DNA from: an uncultured Lachnospiraceae bacterium
Lineage (GTDB): Bacteria; Bacillota; Clostridia; Lachnospirales; Lachnospiraceae
Direction of reading: 5' to 3'
Length of the DNA: 64,000 bases
Assembly (NCBI GenBank): GCA_947565425.1
Contig: CANOFW010000002.1
Span: 162,054-226,053 of the forward strand
Shown: positions 26,887 through 35,427 of the stretch, piece after piece
Layout of the letters: the number at the start of each line of letters is the position of its first letter
How positions within the stretch are numbered: the first letter of the stretch is position 1
Translations under genes and position numbers: made by a program
Notes under the pieces: model-generated
What the model was told of the DNA's origin: nothing
Seen by the model: the letters and a program-made list of their open reading frames with translations, nothing else
Databases searched by the model: none

Positions 26887-27574
26887 CATCAAAGCTATTT
26901 TTATAAAACAAATCAAGGACACGCTGAAAAATAAGACCATTTTCATCCAATTTATCATGTTTCCCATATTTACGCTCATTATGTCCAATTCTATCAAAAT
27001 TGAAGAAATGCCAGAAAATTTCTTTGTAAATCTTTTTGCCACCATGTACATAGGCATGGCCCCGCTGACAAGTATGGCGGCCATCATTTCCGAGGAAAAA
27101 GAAAAAAACACACTCCGCGTATTAATGATGTCGAACGTAAAACCTCAGGAATATTTACTGGGCATCGGCATTTATGTATGGTTCATCTGCATCATGGGCG
27201 CAGTCGTCATCTGTGCTGTCGGCAAATATTCCATACAGGAACGCCTCGTCTTTATAAGTATCATGGCAATCGGCATCTTAATTTCTCTGCTCATCGGCGC
27301 AGCAATCGGTACATGCAGCACAACACAGATGATGGCGACTTCGATTACCCTTCCTGTAATGATGGTCTTTGCCTTCTTGCCCATGCTATCACTCTTTAAC
27401 GAGACCATTGCCAAAATAGCAAAGTTTTCCTACTCCCAACAAGTCAGTCTTATGCTCGCGCAAATAAGCAACCTTGATATAGGAATGGAAACTGTCTGCA
27501 TCATGGCTGTAAATATCGTACTTTCTGCAATACTCTTTACCGCCGCCTACAAAAAATGCGGATATGCCATGTAA
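26879..27574 (+). CDS. ABC-2 type permease (LytTR-linked)
   Basis: A 231-residue membrane protein with six hydrophobic segments. It starts with the common ABC-2 N-terminus (MNNIKAIFIKQIKDTLKNKT) and contains EEKEKNTLRVLMMSNVKPQEYLLG, the cytoplasmic motif of this permease group. Its ATG overlaps the ATPase stop by 8 bases. It probably forms a homodimer with the ATPase and exports a peptide or lipid-like compound. The operon ends at the hairpin at 27615-27680. Confidence 0.9.
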   Translation: MNNIKAIFIKQIKDTLKNKTIFIQFIMFPIFTLIMSNSIKIEEMPENFFVNLFATMYIGMAPLTSMAAIISEEKEKNTLRVLMMSNVKPQEYLLGIGIYVWFICIMGAVVICAVGKYSIQERLVFISIMAIGILISLLIGAAIGTCSTTQMMATSITLPVMMVFAFLPMLSLFNETIAKIAKFSYSQQVSLMLAQISNLDIGMETVCIMAVNIVLSAILFTAAYKKCGYAM

Positions 27575-27614
27575 TATTGAACCTTCATATCTGCGTTGAT
27601 AGATTTGTTTTATT

Positions 27615-27680
27615 AAAGAAGCTGCCGCAACACTAAGTTCCATTCAACAACTTTGCATTGCAGCAGCCTCTTCTTTTATG
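27615..27680. terminator. Shared terminator between the convergent ABC and PadR operons
   Basis: AAAGAAGCTGCCGCAA (27615-27630) pairs with TTGCAGCAGCCTCTTCTTT (27658-27676) with small bulges. TTTT follows on the plus strand, and the reverse side runs into TTAATAAAAC on the minus strand. Confidence 0.75.
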
Positions 27681-27730
27681 CTTGTTATAAAATTATTACT
27701 ATCTTGCCATAATTTTTGAAGCGTCAGTAT

Positions 27731-28699
27731 TTAATCATCAAAAGAAACTTCCACTTCTCCTATCTTACAATCAACCTGGATCATTTTATTCGCAGAATTA
27801 TCTATTTCTTTCTTAGCGCCAATTGCATGGAAATCGTGGTCACCGATTGACACCTCGCCAATACTACAGGAAATCCTATAATTATAATCCTTCTCCCTTC
27901 CGCATACTTGCGCGTCTATGGAACCAATGCCACAATCTATATACAGATTATCTGCGGTAATCGCTTCCGTATCAATTTGCCCTACGTCGGCATTTAAAGT
28001 TACCTCAGGAGCTTCTATCGCTTCCAAGTCAATTTCTCCAGCGCCCACATCTGCACGGAATTCCGTCAGCGCCGTCAGCTTTTCATATGCCAAACACTCT
28101 CCAGCATTGACATTTATGCTGATTTTCTCTGCTTTCAGCGGCAGATCCGTATAAATTGCTCCTGCGTCCTGCTTTAGAGAAATTGCCTCTAATATTTGTG
28201 TCCCTGTCATCATTTCTGCCGGAATGCCAATTGTAATTCTCGTACTGTCATTATTTTTGCTGCGTTTACTACCCGTCTCCTGAATTTTCAAGATACCGCC
28301 ATCATTATATGCCTCTACCTTGCGCCGATGATTCTTCTTACGGTACTCCACCCTCACTTGAATTTCATCGCCATCATATTCTTCCATTCTCACTTTTCCA
28401 TAATAAACATCCAAATCCAAGCGGGTAATTCGTTCTTCACCTTCACCATTCCATGAAAACGCATACTCATTTGTCGATGCACTCTTCCAATTCACGCCAT
28501 CATCCCTCCAGTTATCTCCATTGCGCCAAATTGCGTCTCCTACCTCAGAAATAGGTCCAAAACTGTATTTTCCATCCTCCACATCCGCCCAGAAATCACT
28601 GTAATTAAAGCCTATACCAAAACTAACTGTGCAGCAAACACTGCCAAGAACTACCAATACTAAAGACAAAATCAACGCGAATTTAATAAAATGTTTCAT
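27731..28699 (-). CDS. DUF4097 family beta-strand repeat envelope protein
   Basis: A 322-residue protein from ATG 28699 (AAGGAG upstream). It has an N-terminal membrane helix (MKHFIKFALILSLVLVVLGSV) and then a long run of beta-strand repeats typical of DUF4097 (RLDLDVYYGKVRMEEYDGDEI, later ISINVNAGECLAYE, FRADVGAGEIDLEAIEAPEV, NADVGQIDTEAI, DCGIGSIDAQVCG, CSIGEVSIG). The C-terminus repeats the theme (VDCKIGEVEVSFDD). It is coupled by an ATGA overlap to the DUF1700 gene and belongs to the PadR-DUF1700-DUF4097 unit widespread in Clostridia. A role in the cell-envelope stress response is suspected but unproven. Confidence 0.88.
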   Translation of the reverse strand: MKHFIKFALILSLVLVVLGSVCCTVSFGIGFNYSDFWADVEDGKYSFGPISEVGDAIWRNGDNWRDDGVNWKSASTNEYAFSWNGEGEERITRLDLDVYYGKVRMEEYDGDEIQVRVEYRKKNHRRKVEAYNDGGILKIQETGSKRSKNNDSTRITIGIPAEMMTGTQILEAISLKQDAGAIYTDLPLKAEKISINVNAGECLAYEKLTALTEFRADVGAGEIDLEAIEAPEVTLNADVGQIDTEAITADNLYIDCGIGSIDAQVCGREKDYNYRISCSIGEVSIGDHDFHAIGAKKEIDNSANKMIQVDCKIGEVEVSFDD

Positions 28700-29424
28700 A
28701 TTGCCCGCTCCTTTCCCGGAAATATCTCTTTCCAAAGTTTTACAATTGCCCGCCAAAGCCACGGGAGACCCTTACCGCAAATCCATACGCAGAGAACGGT
28801 TGTCAATATCGCAAACGCCCAAACTAAGAGTGCAGCTCCCAACAACGCAAATCCTGCCGCGATACCGCCTACTGCAAACTCCCCAATACCAACGCCAAAC
28901 AGTACACCACCAACAATATAAAGTGTAAAAGCCACGCCTATAAAACCAACCACTGCACCAAGCAGCCCTGCGATCACAGACACTACTCCACTTAAAATGC
29001 TTAACCAAATCGGGCTCGTAAGTACAATCGCAATTACAATCAACACAATCTTCAGCGTACGATCTTCATCCTCGCCATCTTTCCCCTTGCTGAACTTCTG
29101 CTTCGCCTGCTCCCAATAACCTCCTTGTTCCTGTTCCGGCTTCTCTTTGACGTCTATCTCCTGATGAATCTCCTGAAACCGCGCATCTTCAAAACCGTGC
29201 TCCGTATAAACGGCAGATTCCGCTCCCTGTTCCATCTTCAAATCCGCTTTAATCGTTGCCGCCACCTTCTTGGGAGATTCCAGTTCCCTGAGAATGCGCT
29301 CTTCATTTTCCTCCCCTGCGTCTTCAAAATAACTCCAATAATAAGATAACGCTTCGCGCCTCTCTTCCTCTGATATGTCTGCCAGCAGCGTTTCCAACTG
29401 CCTCATAAATTCCTCTTTTCTCAT
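28696..29424 (-). CDS. DUF1700 family membrane protein
   Basis: A 242-residue protein. The N-terminal 70 residues are the DUF1700 signature (MRKEEFMRQLETLLADISEEERREALSYYWSYFEDAG, then ESPKKVAATI). A charged middle and four hydrophobic helices (from about residue 125) follow. It overlaps the PadR stop (29421-29424) and the next gene's ATG by four bases each, so all three are translated together. In similar operons the PadR protein represses the unit; the membrane protein's role is unknown. Confidence 0.88.
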   Translation of the reverse strand: MRKEEFMRQLETLLADISEEERREALSYYWSYFEDAGEENEERILRELESPKKVAATIKADLKMEQGAESAVYTEHGFEDARFQEIHQEIDVKEKPEQEQGGYWEQAKQKFSKGKDGEDEDRTLKIVLIVIAIVLTSPIWLSILSGVVSVIAGLLGAVVGFIGVAFTLYIVGGVLFGVGIGEFAVGGIAAGFALLGAALLVWAFAILTTVLCVWICGKGLPWLWRAIVKLWKEIFPGKERAI

Positions 29425-29744
29425 GCCAGCTCTCCTCCCGAAAATAACGTTGAAATTTTAGAAGAATAAGTTACCCATTCCGTCTGGTACAAGTCCAACT
29501 GTGCGCTGCCTCGATCTGTAATCTTATAGTACCTGCGGTTCCTTCCTCCGCATTCCATATCATAGACTTCCAGGCAACCATCTTTTTGCAGCCGTCTAAG
29601 CACCGGATACAGAGTGGATTCCGACACCTCAATGGCCTGTCGGACGTCCTGGGTTATTTTGTAACCATATGTGCCTTCTCTCTCTTTGCTCACAACGGCA
29701 AGAACTATGGCGTCCAAAAGAGCTGCACCTGTATTAAATACCAT
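29421..29744 (-). CDS. PadR-family transcriptional regulator
   Basis: A 107-residue PadR protein (subfamily s2 size). The winged helix is clear: LLDAIVLAVVSKEREGTYGYKITQDV, then ESTLYPVLRRLQKDGCLEVYD and GRNRRYYKITDRGSAQLDLY. It is the first gene of the PadR-DUF1700-DUF4097 operon, and the AT-rich palindromic promoter upstream is a likely site of self-repression. The ligand is unknown; many relatives respond to antibiotics or envelope stress. Confidence 0.92.
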   Translation of the reverse strand: MVFNTGAALLDAIVLAVVSKEREGTYGYKITQDVRQAIEVSESTLYPVLRRLQKDGCLEVYDMECGGRNRRYYKITDRGSAQLDLYQTEWVTYSSKISTLFSGGELA

Positions 29745-29813
29745 TCCATCACTCCTTTCCTTCCTTGCAATTGTACAATATTATATTTTTTATATTACTA
29801 TTTTATGTTTAAT

Positions 29814-29842
29814 ACTATATATTATATAATATTATTTGTCAA
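29814..29842 (-). promoter_or_regulatory. Promoter of the PadR operon
   Basis: Minus-strand TTGACA (29842-29837), 17-base spacer, TATAGT (29819-29814). The spacer and downstream DNA are made of AT palindromes (TATTATATAATATATAG type), a plausible PadR operator. Confidence 0.8.
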
Positions 29843-29867
29843 CAGTTATTTTTAGAACAACTTAGAA

Positions 29868-30076
29868 AAGGTCTTTCCTATAAGAGAACAAAGCGGACAA
29901 GTCCGCATCAACTCCCTAAATCCCTCATTCATAAGAAGCTTGAACGATTTGCTGCGCCGAGTGCAGTCGCGTTAGCGACTAATACCTCTTGCACGAGTGC
30001 GCATATTATTTTTATCTTATAGGAAAGGTACTTTCACGCTTTAGCGTGACAAGGTCTTTCCTATAAGATAAAAAAA
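29868..30076. repeat. Composite palindromic repeat region (contains repeat R2, copy 1, at 29997-30076)
   Basis: AAGGTCTTTCCTATAAGA occurs as a direct repeat at both ends (29868-29885 and 30051-30068). R2 itself (29997-30076) holds a 19-base perfect inverted repeat (30009-30027 with 30056-30074) around a CACGC-TTTA-GCGTG hairpin. Between lie AGTCGC-GTTA-GCGACT and other small palindromes. R2 recurs at 37515-37594. No open frame is supported between 29745 and 30169. Confidence 0.8.
29886..29908 (+). repeat. Dispersed repeat R1, copy 2
   Basis: Matches 18802-18824 (reverse strand) at 22 of 23 positions. Here the core GCGGACAAGTCCGC is a perfect palindrome. Confidence 0.7.
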
Positions 30077-30103
30077 TCGGTACTGGAAAATTCCACGTAC
30101 CGA
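30070..30103 (-). terminator. Terminator of the flavodoxin gene
   Basis: On the minus strand TCGGTAC (30103-30097) pairs with GTACCGA (30083-30077), with TGGAA/TTCCA inside, followed by seven T (30076-30070). The T-run coincides with the end of repeat R2. Confidence 0.88.
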
Positions 30104-30169
30104 TGCTTCTTTCTATATAAAACTTCATCAAATATACGGATATTATCTTTGGATAATAATTCAATAATC

Positions 30170-30721
30170 TCAATAACCTTTTTTTAATCTGCTATCAAAT
30201 CCTCTGACATTCCCGTGTTCCCCGAGCACCCGTTCCACAAATGCCCTCGCTTCTGCCAAATCTTCCTCATTGGGATGAAATATTGCTTCGTCAAAATTGT
30301 GCAGCAGCTTCTTCCTGCACGCTTCCTGCCTGGGATCTTCCCGGGTAATCTCGTAATTTTGCCGAATCTGCATCGGCATTTTCCCCTGGCAAAGAAACAT
30401 ACCTAAATATTCGCAGTCATCCGGTATCCAAACATTTACTTTCTTCTCTATGTCCCTGTAATATCTTTCATCACTGCCCATACCACAGGTGCCGAACAGC
30501 GCAATCTTCTTGCCGTGCAGCTCCGACATCGTGTCAATCACCGAAATATCGCAAGTGCCTCGGTTGACCCAGAACCCGATAAAGAACATATCTGCTTCTT
30601 TCCCTCTATATTCATCTATACTCTGCATGTCCTTGGACATACCTGGAAGCGCACTGAAAATCTCAGTGGCTACCTTCTTCGTATTTCCAGTTTTGCTAGA
30701 ATACAGCACCATATAATCCAT
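30170..30721 (-). CDS. Flavodoxin family protein
   Basis: A 183-residue protein from ATG 30721 (AGGTGA 6 bases upstream; GTG 30730 is also in frame). The FMN phosphate loop is YSSKTGNTKKVA near the N-terminus, and FIGFWVNRGTCD and LFGTCGMGSDERYY match the isoalloxazine-binding loops of a flavodoxin fold. It should carry electrons as a small soluble flavoprotein or act as an NADPH-dependent FMN reductase-like partner. The reductase or acceptor cannot be told from the neighbours, which are unrelated. The gene is a single-gene unit closed by the terminator at 30070-30103. Confidence 0.85.
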   Translation of the reverse strand: MDYMVLYSSKTGNTKKVATEIFSALPGMSKDMQSIDEYRGKEADMFFIGFWVNRGTCDISVIDTMSELHGKKIALFGTCGMGSDERYYRDIEKKVNVWIPDDCEYLGMFLCQGKMPMQIRQNYEITREDPRQEACRKKLLHNFDEAIFHPNEEDLAEARAFVERVLGEHGNVRGFDSRLKKGY

Positions 30722-30803
30722 CTTGCTCACCTGCTATCTATTTTCGCTGCTATACTGAGCGTCAGATACATCTGCCATGAGTATAACTTGCTTTCGTACT
30801 ATT

Positions 30804-31499
30804 TTAAATATATGGCCCACCGCCGCAGTAAAGTCGTCCTCCACCACAGCAGAGATTACATATCATATTGGCTATGCACAACTTGAGGCAAAAACTCCCT
30901 CCATCCCCAACAGGGCTTCCATAACTCTGTCGCTGCCCATAATACCAATTGCCACCGTTCTGAAGATTGGCGTACAATTGCTGATACTGCCGATTCCCCG
31001 GTTCCATTGCCAACGCGCGCTGCGCAGAATCCATAGCCGCCACATTATTACCTACACCAGAATTCGCTATGGCATTCAGATAATACCAGTAAGCGTCACG
31101 ATCCTTGATACTGCTCAACACATTGAGCGCCTCCCTATAGTGGCGACTGCGGATATAATTCTCTGCCGCCCGCTTATAGACGCTCTCCGAATCTTGCTCC
31201 CGTGTATGTTTCGGCTGTCCAAATCCACCAAAAAAATCTCCGAAATCTCCATATGTACCGCCTCTCTGCTGTCCGTAGGCGGCGTTCCCATAACTGCCAG
31301 AGGCCCCATGCTCCTTCTCGTACATAATCTGCTGGTAAGCCTGCTGGATCTCTTTGAACTTCTCCTCCGCCTGTTCCTTATGCGGATTATTGACATTCGC
31401 ATCTGGATGGTATTTGCGGCTCAAGGAGCGATATGCTTTTTTAATATCTTCATCAGTGGCATTCCTCGATAAACCAAGGACTGTATAAGGATCATACAT
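30804..31499 (-). CDS. J-domain protein with TPR-like tail and cysteine-rich end
   Basis: A 231-residue protein. Residues 1-70 are a J domain ([29 protein letters not shown] motif in YHPDANV), which stimulates an Hsp70 ATPase. A Gly/Tyr-rich linker follows, then a helical TPR-like part ([38 protein letters not shown]). The C-terminus is unusual: [20 protein letters not shown] ends in CGGG, six cysteines in 27 residues, which could bind metal, be acylated or insert in the membrane. The ATG overlaps the DUF5685 gene stop by 8 bases, so the two are made together. Client proteins are unknown. Confidence 0.9.
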   Translation of the reverse strand: MYDPYTVLGLSRNATDEDIKKAYRSLSRKYHPDANVNNPHKEQAEEKFKEIQQAYQQIMYEKEHGASGSYGNAAYGQQRGGTYGDFGDFFGGFGQPKHTREQDSESVYKRAAENYIRSRHYREALNVLSSIKDRDAYWYYLNAIANSGVGNNVAAMDSAQRALAMEPGNRQYQQLYANLQNGGNWYYGQRQSYGSPVGDGGSFCLKLCIANMICNLCCGGGRLYCGGGPYI

Positions 31500-32328
31500 A
31501 CTGCTTTCCTTCCCGTTTGCACTTCACTCGTTCATAACGGCACCACACGCCGGAATATAAAATATTCCGCAATATTTCTATATTCTCCACGATGGGCAGA
31601 CGTTCAAATGCACGTGAACATTCCGCCATCATCATGCCTAAAATCTGCTCTGTACGCCGTCCAAACCCTTCCTTCTGGTACTCATGCAGAAACACATTAT
31701 AATTTCCTGTCTTCGCGTCTTTCTCTACATCCTCAAAAGCATCCATCAGATAAATGAACTTGCCGAGGAAAAATCCTATCTGGCGCAAATCTGCCTCCCA
31801 TTCATCCTGGCGATACACAAGAATCTTTGCCATAATTTCTCCAAAATATCCAGACACTTCATCAAGATTCGTACACTGCTCTTCTTCACAACGGCGAATC
31901 TGTTCCATCTTCTGACGAATGAAGCAATCTTTCTCAGGATACGCCGCTGCTACCTTCTGAAATCGCCCGCTGAGAGAAGCCGCTAGCGCTTTCTTAGACA
32001 CCTTACGCTCATCTTGCCAATCATCCAGACATTTGTAATAAGACAACAAAAGATTCATGTCCGCGCCATACCGTGAAAACTTATTCACTCTGGCAAGATG
32101 CTTTTCAAAAGGATGCGCTACACATCTTTGAAAATCTTCCACCGTCTCCGGTTCATAGAGACTCGTAAGCAATAGAATCACAAATGTCATATCATAGCTC
32201 AAGGTCATCTGCCCTAATCTACCATATGTGTCTCTCAGCGCTCTGCACAATCCGCAATAGTAAGATTGATATAAGTCAAATTCTTTAAATTTCATTTCCG
32301 GCTTATTTATAATCACATATCCAAACAT
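31492..32328 (-). CDS. DUF5685 family protein
   Basis: A 278-residue protein. I take ATG 32328 because the family begins MFGYV; ATG 32346 in the same frame would add six residues, and neither has a strong ribosome site. The family motif [17 protein letters not shown] (CxxC) is near the N-terminus, followed by cysteines near residues 70 and 95, [14 protein letters not shown] and the late [19 protein letters not shown]. The pattern suggests a helical protein with a possible metal site. Function is unknown. It is translated together with the J-domain protein, which hints at a chaperone client or assembly role. Confidence 0.85.
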   Translation of the reverse strand: MFGYVIINKPEMKFKEFDLYQSYYCGLCRALRDTYGRLGQMTLSYDMTFVILLLTSLYEPETVEDFQRCVAHPFEKHLARVNKFSRYGADMNLLLSYYKCLDDWQDERKVSKKALAASLSGRFQKVAAAYPEKDCFIRQKMEQIRRCEEEQCTNLDEVSGYFGEIMAKILVYRQDEWEADLRQIGFFLGKFIYLMDAFEDVEKDAKTGNYNVFLHEYQKEGFGRRTEQILGMMMAECSRAFERLPIVENIEILRNILYSGVWCRYERVKCKREGKQYV

Positions 32329-32397
32329 ATTTCTAATTTTAAGCATTCTTTACAAAATTGCAATTAACAAACCAGAAATATTCTATTAAAATATTAT

Positions 32398-32423
32398 AAA
32401 AAACACTTCCTGCATACGCAAGA
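32398..32423 (-). terminator. Probable terminator after nadE
   Basis: On the minus strand TCTTGC (32423-32418) pairs with GCAGGA (32413-32408) around GTAT, followed after four bases by six T (32403-32398). Short stem. Confidence 0.45.
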
Positions 32424-32453
32424 GATTTTTTGCCACTTCGCAAATATTAACAA

Positions 32454-34391
32454 TTACGGTCTACATCTTTCCAAACGTGCAAGCCACAGGTCTGCGCTGG
32501 CATCGCTCGGCATCCGCAAATCTCCGCGCGGTGAAACTGCCACTGTTCCGACCTTAGGACCGTCCGGCAGACAGGAACGTTTAAACTGCTGGCTAAAGAA
32601 TCTGCGGATAAAGATTTTTTCCCATTTAAAAATAATCTCCGGCGTATATTGATTGCCGCCTAAGTTATCTTCATCACAAAACGCACGCACAGCAAGCCTG
32701 AAAATTTTCTCCGGTCCAAACCCTAAGCGCAGCATATGGTATAAAAAGAAATCATGAAGTTCATATGGCCCTACGAGGTCCTCCGTTTTCTGAGAAATCT
32801 GACCGTCTTTGGGCGGCAAGAGTTCTGGGCTCACCGGCGTATCTAAAACGTCAAGAAGAATCTTGGTAAGCTGAGGACTATCGCATGTGTCTGCATAATA
32901 ATGCACAAGATGGCGGACAAGCGTTTTGGGCACCGAAGCATTGACGCCGTACATAGACATGTGGTCGCCATTGTAGGTTGCCCAGCCGAGCGCAAGCTCC
33001 GACATATCGCCAGTGCCAACCACCATGCCATTTTGCTTATTGGCAATATCCATCAAAATCTGCGTGCGTTCTCTTGCCTGTCCATTCTCATAAGTAACAT
33101 CATGGCTGCTCTCTTCCTGTCCAATGTCACGGAAATGTACCCGCACAGCCTCCCGGATATCCACCTCCATAAGCTCCGCGCCCAGACACCGCACCAGATT
33201 CACAGCATTGTCATATGTGCGATCCGTCGTACCAAAACCAGGCATCGTCACCGCACAGATTCCTTTGCGTTTCATGCCCAACAAATCAAAGGCACGCACG
33301 GTCACAAGCAAAGCAAGCGTAGAATCCAATCCCCCAGAAATCCCGACGACTGCGCAGCGACAGTTCGTATGCTCCAATCGTTTCTTGAGCCCCATCGACT
33401 GAATAGAGAGAATTTCTTCGCAACGCTTTCTGCGTTTTTCCGCCTTCCCCGGCACAAACGGCGCCGGGTCTATAAAACGTGTAAGCTCCGTTTCTTCCCT
33501 TTTTAGATGAAACGTCAGCTCCCGGTAGTCTTTCTTATCACCGCAAAATGTCGTCATACGCCTGCGCTGCCCATTTAGCCTCTGTATATCAAGCTCCGCA
33601 TAAATAGACTGATTCTTAAAACGCTCCGCTTCCGCCAGCATAACGCCATTTTCCGCTATCATATTGTGAGCAGAATATACGACGTCCTGTGTAGATTCCC
33701 CATCTCCGGCGCTGGCGTACACATAGCCGCAGACCAACCGTGCAGACTGTCCTTCTACTAGGCTTTTGCGGTAACAGTCCTTTCCTGTCAACTCATTGCT
33801 CGCCGACAAATTCACTATCAGATTGGCCCCTGCAAGCGCATGGGAAATACTAGGCGGTTCCGGTGACCAAATATCCTCACAGATTTCCGCCGCAACTTTT
33901 AACTCCGGCAGACAATCCGGCACAAACAGCAGATGCCCGCCCATGGGTACACGCAGGTTTTCCGCCAGCAATACTTCCACAGGCTCCTCCATCCCCGCAG
34001 TAAAATGTCTCGTCTCATAGAACTCATTATAGCCGGGAATACATTGCTTCGGTACAAGCCCCAAAATTCTGCCGCCAGAAAGCGCCGCCGCCACATTGTA
34101 AAGCCCGCCACGATATGCAAGCGGAAGACCCACGAACACCAGCATATTTTTACCGGCAGTGCCCTCGGCAACCTCAATCAACGCCTGCTTTGCCTCCTCC
34201 AGCAAGGTATCCTGGAAAAATAAATCACCGCAGCTATAACCGGTAATACAAAGCTCCGGAAAGACCACGACCACAGCGCGCTGCCTCTCCGCTTCCTCAA
34301 TCTTCTCCATAATTTTTTCTTTGTTATATATGGTATCGGCAACCCGAATCTTGGGAGTTACTGCCGCCACCTTGACAAATCCATCCTTCAC
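32454..34391 (-). CDS. nadE: Glutamine-hydrolysing NAD+ synthase
   Basis: A 645-residue two-domain enzyme that makes NAD from deamido-NAD, ATP and glutamine. The N-terminal nitrilase-type glutaminase has its triad E46 (VVFPELCITGYSCGD), K115 (LVPKQCIPGYNEFYETRHF) and C171 (AAEICEDIW). The C-terminal synthetase has the P-loop VVGISGGLDSTLALL and VVGTGDMSELALGWATYNGDH. The start is GTG 34391 with AAGGAG 8 bases upstream. With pncB in the same window it supports NAD salvage from nicotinate. It lies 86 bases downstream of hslO. Confidence 0.97.
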   Translation of the reverse strand: MKDGFVKVAAVTPKIRVADTIYNKEKIMEKIEEAERQRAVVVVFPELCITGYSCGDLFFQDTLLEEAKQALIEVAEGTAGKNMLVFVGLPLAYRGGLYNVAAALSGGRILGLVPKQCIPGYNEFYETRHFTAGMEEPVEVLLAENLRVPMGGHLLFVPDCLPELKVAAEICEDIWSPEPPSISHALAGANLIVNLSASNELTGKDCYRKSLVEGQSARLVCGYVYASAGDGESTQDVVYSAHNMIAENGVMLAEAERFKNQSIYAELDIQRLNGQRRRMTTFCGDKKDYRELTFHLKREETELTRFIDPAPFVPGKAEKRRKRCEEILSIQSMGLKKRLEHTNCRCAVVGISGGLDSTLALLVTVRAFDLLGMKRKGICAVTMPGFGTTDRTYDNAVNLVRCLGAELMEVDIREAVRVHFRDIGQEESSHDVTYENGQARERTQILMDIANKQNGMVVGTGDMSELALGWATYNGDHMSMYGVNASVPKTLVRHLVHYYADTCDSPQLTKILLDVLDTPVSPELLPPKDGQISQKTEDLVGPYELHDFFLYHMLRLGFGPEKIFRLAVRAFCDEDNLGGNQYTPEIIFKWEKIFIRRFFSQQFKRSCLPDGPKVGTVAVSPRGDLRMPSDASADLWLARLERCRP

Positions 34392-34477
34392 TGGCTGGCT
34401 CCTTTCTGAATATAGACATTTGCTGATTTTTCCTGATACTGAGACACAGAATACTGATTTTCACGTTTATTTTTCAG

Positions 34478-35365
34478 TTATTTCTTTTCCCGTAACAGTT
34501 CTTGCAACTCTTGCGGGGTAAATATATAATGCTTATCACAAAATTGACAGTTCACCTCAATAGATTCCCCCGCATCGACCATTTCCTGAATGTCCTTTTT
34601 GCCGATGCTGGCAATCGCGCGTGTAACACGCTCTTTAGAACAATTACATTCATACTGCACTGGAACTTTCTCGGTAATCTCAACGCCAAACTCACCTAAA
34701 AGCTTCTCTAGCAAAGACTCGGGCGTCATTCCCTGCTCCAACAAATCCGTTACGGACGTCACCTGTGCCACCTTCTTTTCCAACGCGGAAATCACTTTCT
34801 CGTCCGTATATGGCATCAACTGAATAATAAATCCGCCCGCCTGTTTGACTGTATTATCCCGGTTCATCAAAACGCCAAGACCCACAGCAGAAGGAATCTG
34901 CTCGGAAGTCGCAAAATAATACGTCAAATCCTCCGCAATCTCGGACGTCTTCAATTCAACCTGTCCCACATAAGGCTCTTTCAAGCCCATATCTTTGATG
35001 ACGCTCAAAATACCAAGCCCCAGCGCGCCTCCGACATCCAGTTTACCTTGTGCGTTGGGCGGCAGCATTACGTCCGCAACCTGCGGATATCCTTTGACAT
35101 TTCCTCTGCTATCCGCTGTGACTGCCATGCCTTTTGCCGGCCCTGCACATTTTATCTGCAAAGTCAGAAGGTCGTCCTCGCCCTTCATCATGCACCCCAT
35201 CATCACACCCCCGGTAAGAAGCCTGCCGAGAGCCGCTGTAATCACCGGGCTCGTATTATGGTAACCTCTCGCCTGTTCCACTAAATTTCTGGACGTCACT
35301 GCAAAGGCACGGATTTGGTTGTCCGCCGCAGTTGCTCTTACCATATAATCTCTGTACTCACTCAT
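34478..35365 (-). CDS. hslO: Hsp33 redox-activated chaperone
   Basis: A 295-residue Hsp33, a holdase switched on when its zinc-bound cysteines are oxidised. The four cysteines are at the C-terminus in two pairs: YECNCSKERV and VNCQFCDKHYIF, the CxC and CxxC pattern of the family. The N-terminal domain (DNQIRAFAVTSRNLVEQARGYHNTSPV) and the GGVMMGCMMKG region are typical. An AGGAC-type site precedes ATG 35365. It lies between the methyltransferase and nadE, all in the same direction. Confidence 0.96.
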   Translation of the reverse strand: MSEYRDYMVRATAADNQIRAFAVTSRNLVEQARGYHNTSPVITAALGRLLTGGVMMGCMMKGEDDLLTLQIKCAGPAKGMAVTADSRGNVKGYPQVADVMLPPNAQGKLDVGGALGLGILSVIKDMGLKEPYVGQVELKTSEIAEDLTYYFATSEQIPSAVGLGVLMNRDNTVKQAGGFIIQLMPYTDEKVISALEKKVAQVTSVTDLLEQGMTPESLLEKLLGEFGVEITEKVPVQYECNCSKERVTRAIASIGKKDIQEMVDAGESIEVNCQFCDKHYIFTPQELQELLREKK

Positions 35366-35427
35366 AACTTGTCCTACTTTCTTCTATATCTATGTAATTA
35401 CCGCAAAAATTACGCCGCTGCCGTTTC

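Noticed and set aside
30170-30721. Flavodoxin as BilS of the bilirubin-reductase system
   Set aside because: Size and fold would allow it, but no BilR-like reductase gene is near, so the call is not supported.
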